Positions 6,285 through 6,741 of a stretch of 6,741 nt of DNA are shown here, piece after piece (position 1 is the first letter of the stretch; each line of letters opens with the position of its first letter). Under the pieces are notes generated by a model. The model was not told the origin of the DNA, did no database searches, and was given only the letters and a program-made list of their open reading frames with translations. This DNA comes from Oscillospiraceae bacterium (GTDB taxonomy: Bacteria; Bacillota; Clostridia; Oscillospirales; Ruminococcaceae). The DNA lies in contig WRLS01000113.1 in assembly GCA_009776345.1 (NCBI GenBank), positions 1 through 6,741 of the forward strand. Reading direction: 5' to 3'. The position numbers and the translations under genes were made by a program.

Positions 6285-6325
6285 ATGACTATATTACTAC
6301 AATAACACAACAAGGGGAAAACTCA

Positions 6326-6741
6326 ATGGCAATAAAGAAAAAGAAGAAAAAGCTTATCATAGCGGCATCGTCTGTATTGGTTTTGGGGATTATTACGGTT
6401 TTTGCGGTACGCGGCGCGGCGGTCGGCGGGGCGGGGCATCCTGTCGTGGCGGCAAACGCGCTTGTGCGCAAGGACCTGCGCAATACAGTCAACGTCACCG
6501 GCAATGTTGAAAGCACAGATAAAACAAAGGTCTACACGCGCCTTCAATATCCCGTGCTGGAGGTTTTTGCCGAAGTCGGCGACCTCGTAAAAGCCGGCGA
6601 TATACTTTGCCAGCTTGACACAAAGGACCTGGTAAACGCTATCGCAAGTAATGAGGCTAGTTTACAAAACAGCCGCACAACGGCGAATACACAGCTTTCC
6701 GACGCGCAGAGGACCCTCTCGAACGCGCAAAACCCGCCGGA
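6326..6741 (+). CDS. HlyD/MacA-family membrane fusion protein (5' part)
   Basis: The frame is open to the right edge, with 138 residues visible. It starts MAIKKKKKK, followed by one hydrophobic segment (about residues 10-28) and then an Ala/Gly-rich stretch. This is a signal anchor with a strongly positive cytoplasmic end, placing the rest outside the membrane. From about residue 45 come a beta-strand region (VNVTGNVESTDKTKVY) and a biotinyl-lipoyl-like half-motif, VFAEVGDLVKAGDILCQLD, typical of HlyD/RND/MacA adaptor proteins. An Ala/Asn/Gln/Ser-rich segment, the start of the alpha-helical hairpin, follows. The start has AAGGGG (6312-6317) eight bases upstream. In Firmicutes such proteins usually sit next to an ABC transporter ATPase and a MacB/FtsX-type permease; these would be expected to the right. 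The substrate cannot be told. Confidence 0.82.
   Translation, partial: MAIKKKKKKLIIAASSVLVLGIITVFAVRGAAVGGAGHPVVAANALVRKDLRNTVNVTGNVESTDKTKVYTRLQYPVLEVFAEVGDLVKAGDILCQLDTKDLVNAIASNEASLQNSRTTANTQLSDAQRTLSNAQNPP

Overview
The window reads as bacterial chromosome, most likely from a Clostridia-type Firmicute (the Oscillospiraceae are a reasonable guess). The reasons are a ClpE-type Hsp100 unfoldase with an N-terminal zinc finger, a lon-engB gene order like the lonA-ysxC order of Bacillus, strong purine-rich Shine-Dalgarno sites, and a GC-rich coding style. This assignment is an inference from gene content only.

Layout. The left edge (1-576) holds a small minus-strand cluster: a DUF4160 gene, a DUF2442 gene 10 bp downstream of it, and the ribosome binding site and first three codons of a third gene that runs off the window. 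These genes look more AT-rich than their neighbours and resemble a small accessory, possibly toxin-antitoxin-like, cassette. Positions 638-2959 (minus) encode a two-AAA+ domain Clp unfoldase of ClpE type. A short hairpin lies between it and the DUF4160 gene. Positions 2960-3156 are a divergent control region with two good sigma-A promoters facing away from each other, one for the Clp gene and one for lon. Positions 3157-5607 (plus) are lon. It is interrupted by one in-frame TAA (5002-5004), close to the boundary between the ATPase and the protease domains. Then come engB (5635-6225), a ribosome-assembly GTPase, and after a 100-bp gap the start of a HlyD/MacA-type membrane fusion protein (6326 to the right edge).

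Function. The core is a protein quality-control locus: two ATP-dependent unfoldase/protease systems, Lon (self-contained) and Clp (working with a separate ClpP), fire from a shared intergenic region, and engB probably rides on the lon transcript. The main surprise is the lon nonsense codon. The sequence on both sides of it is intact and in the same frame, and the Ser-Lys catalytic dyad lies entirely downstream of it. As written, lon would yield an AAA+ protein without protease activity. A sequencing or consensus error, a recent null mutation and recoding are the explanations to separate. I see no clear new biological system in the window.
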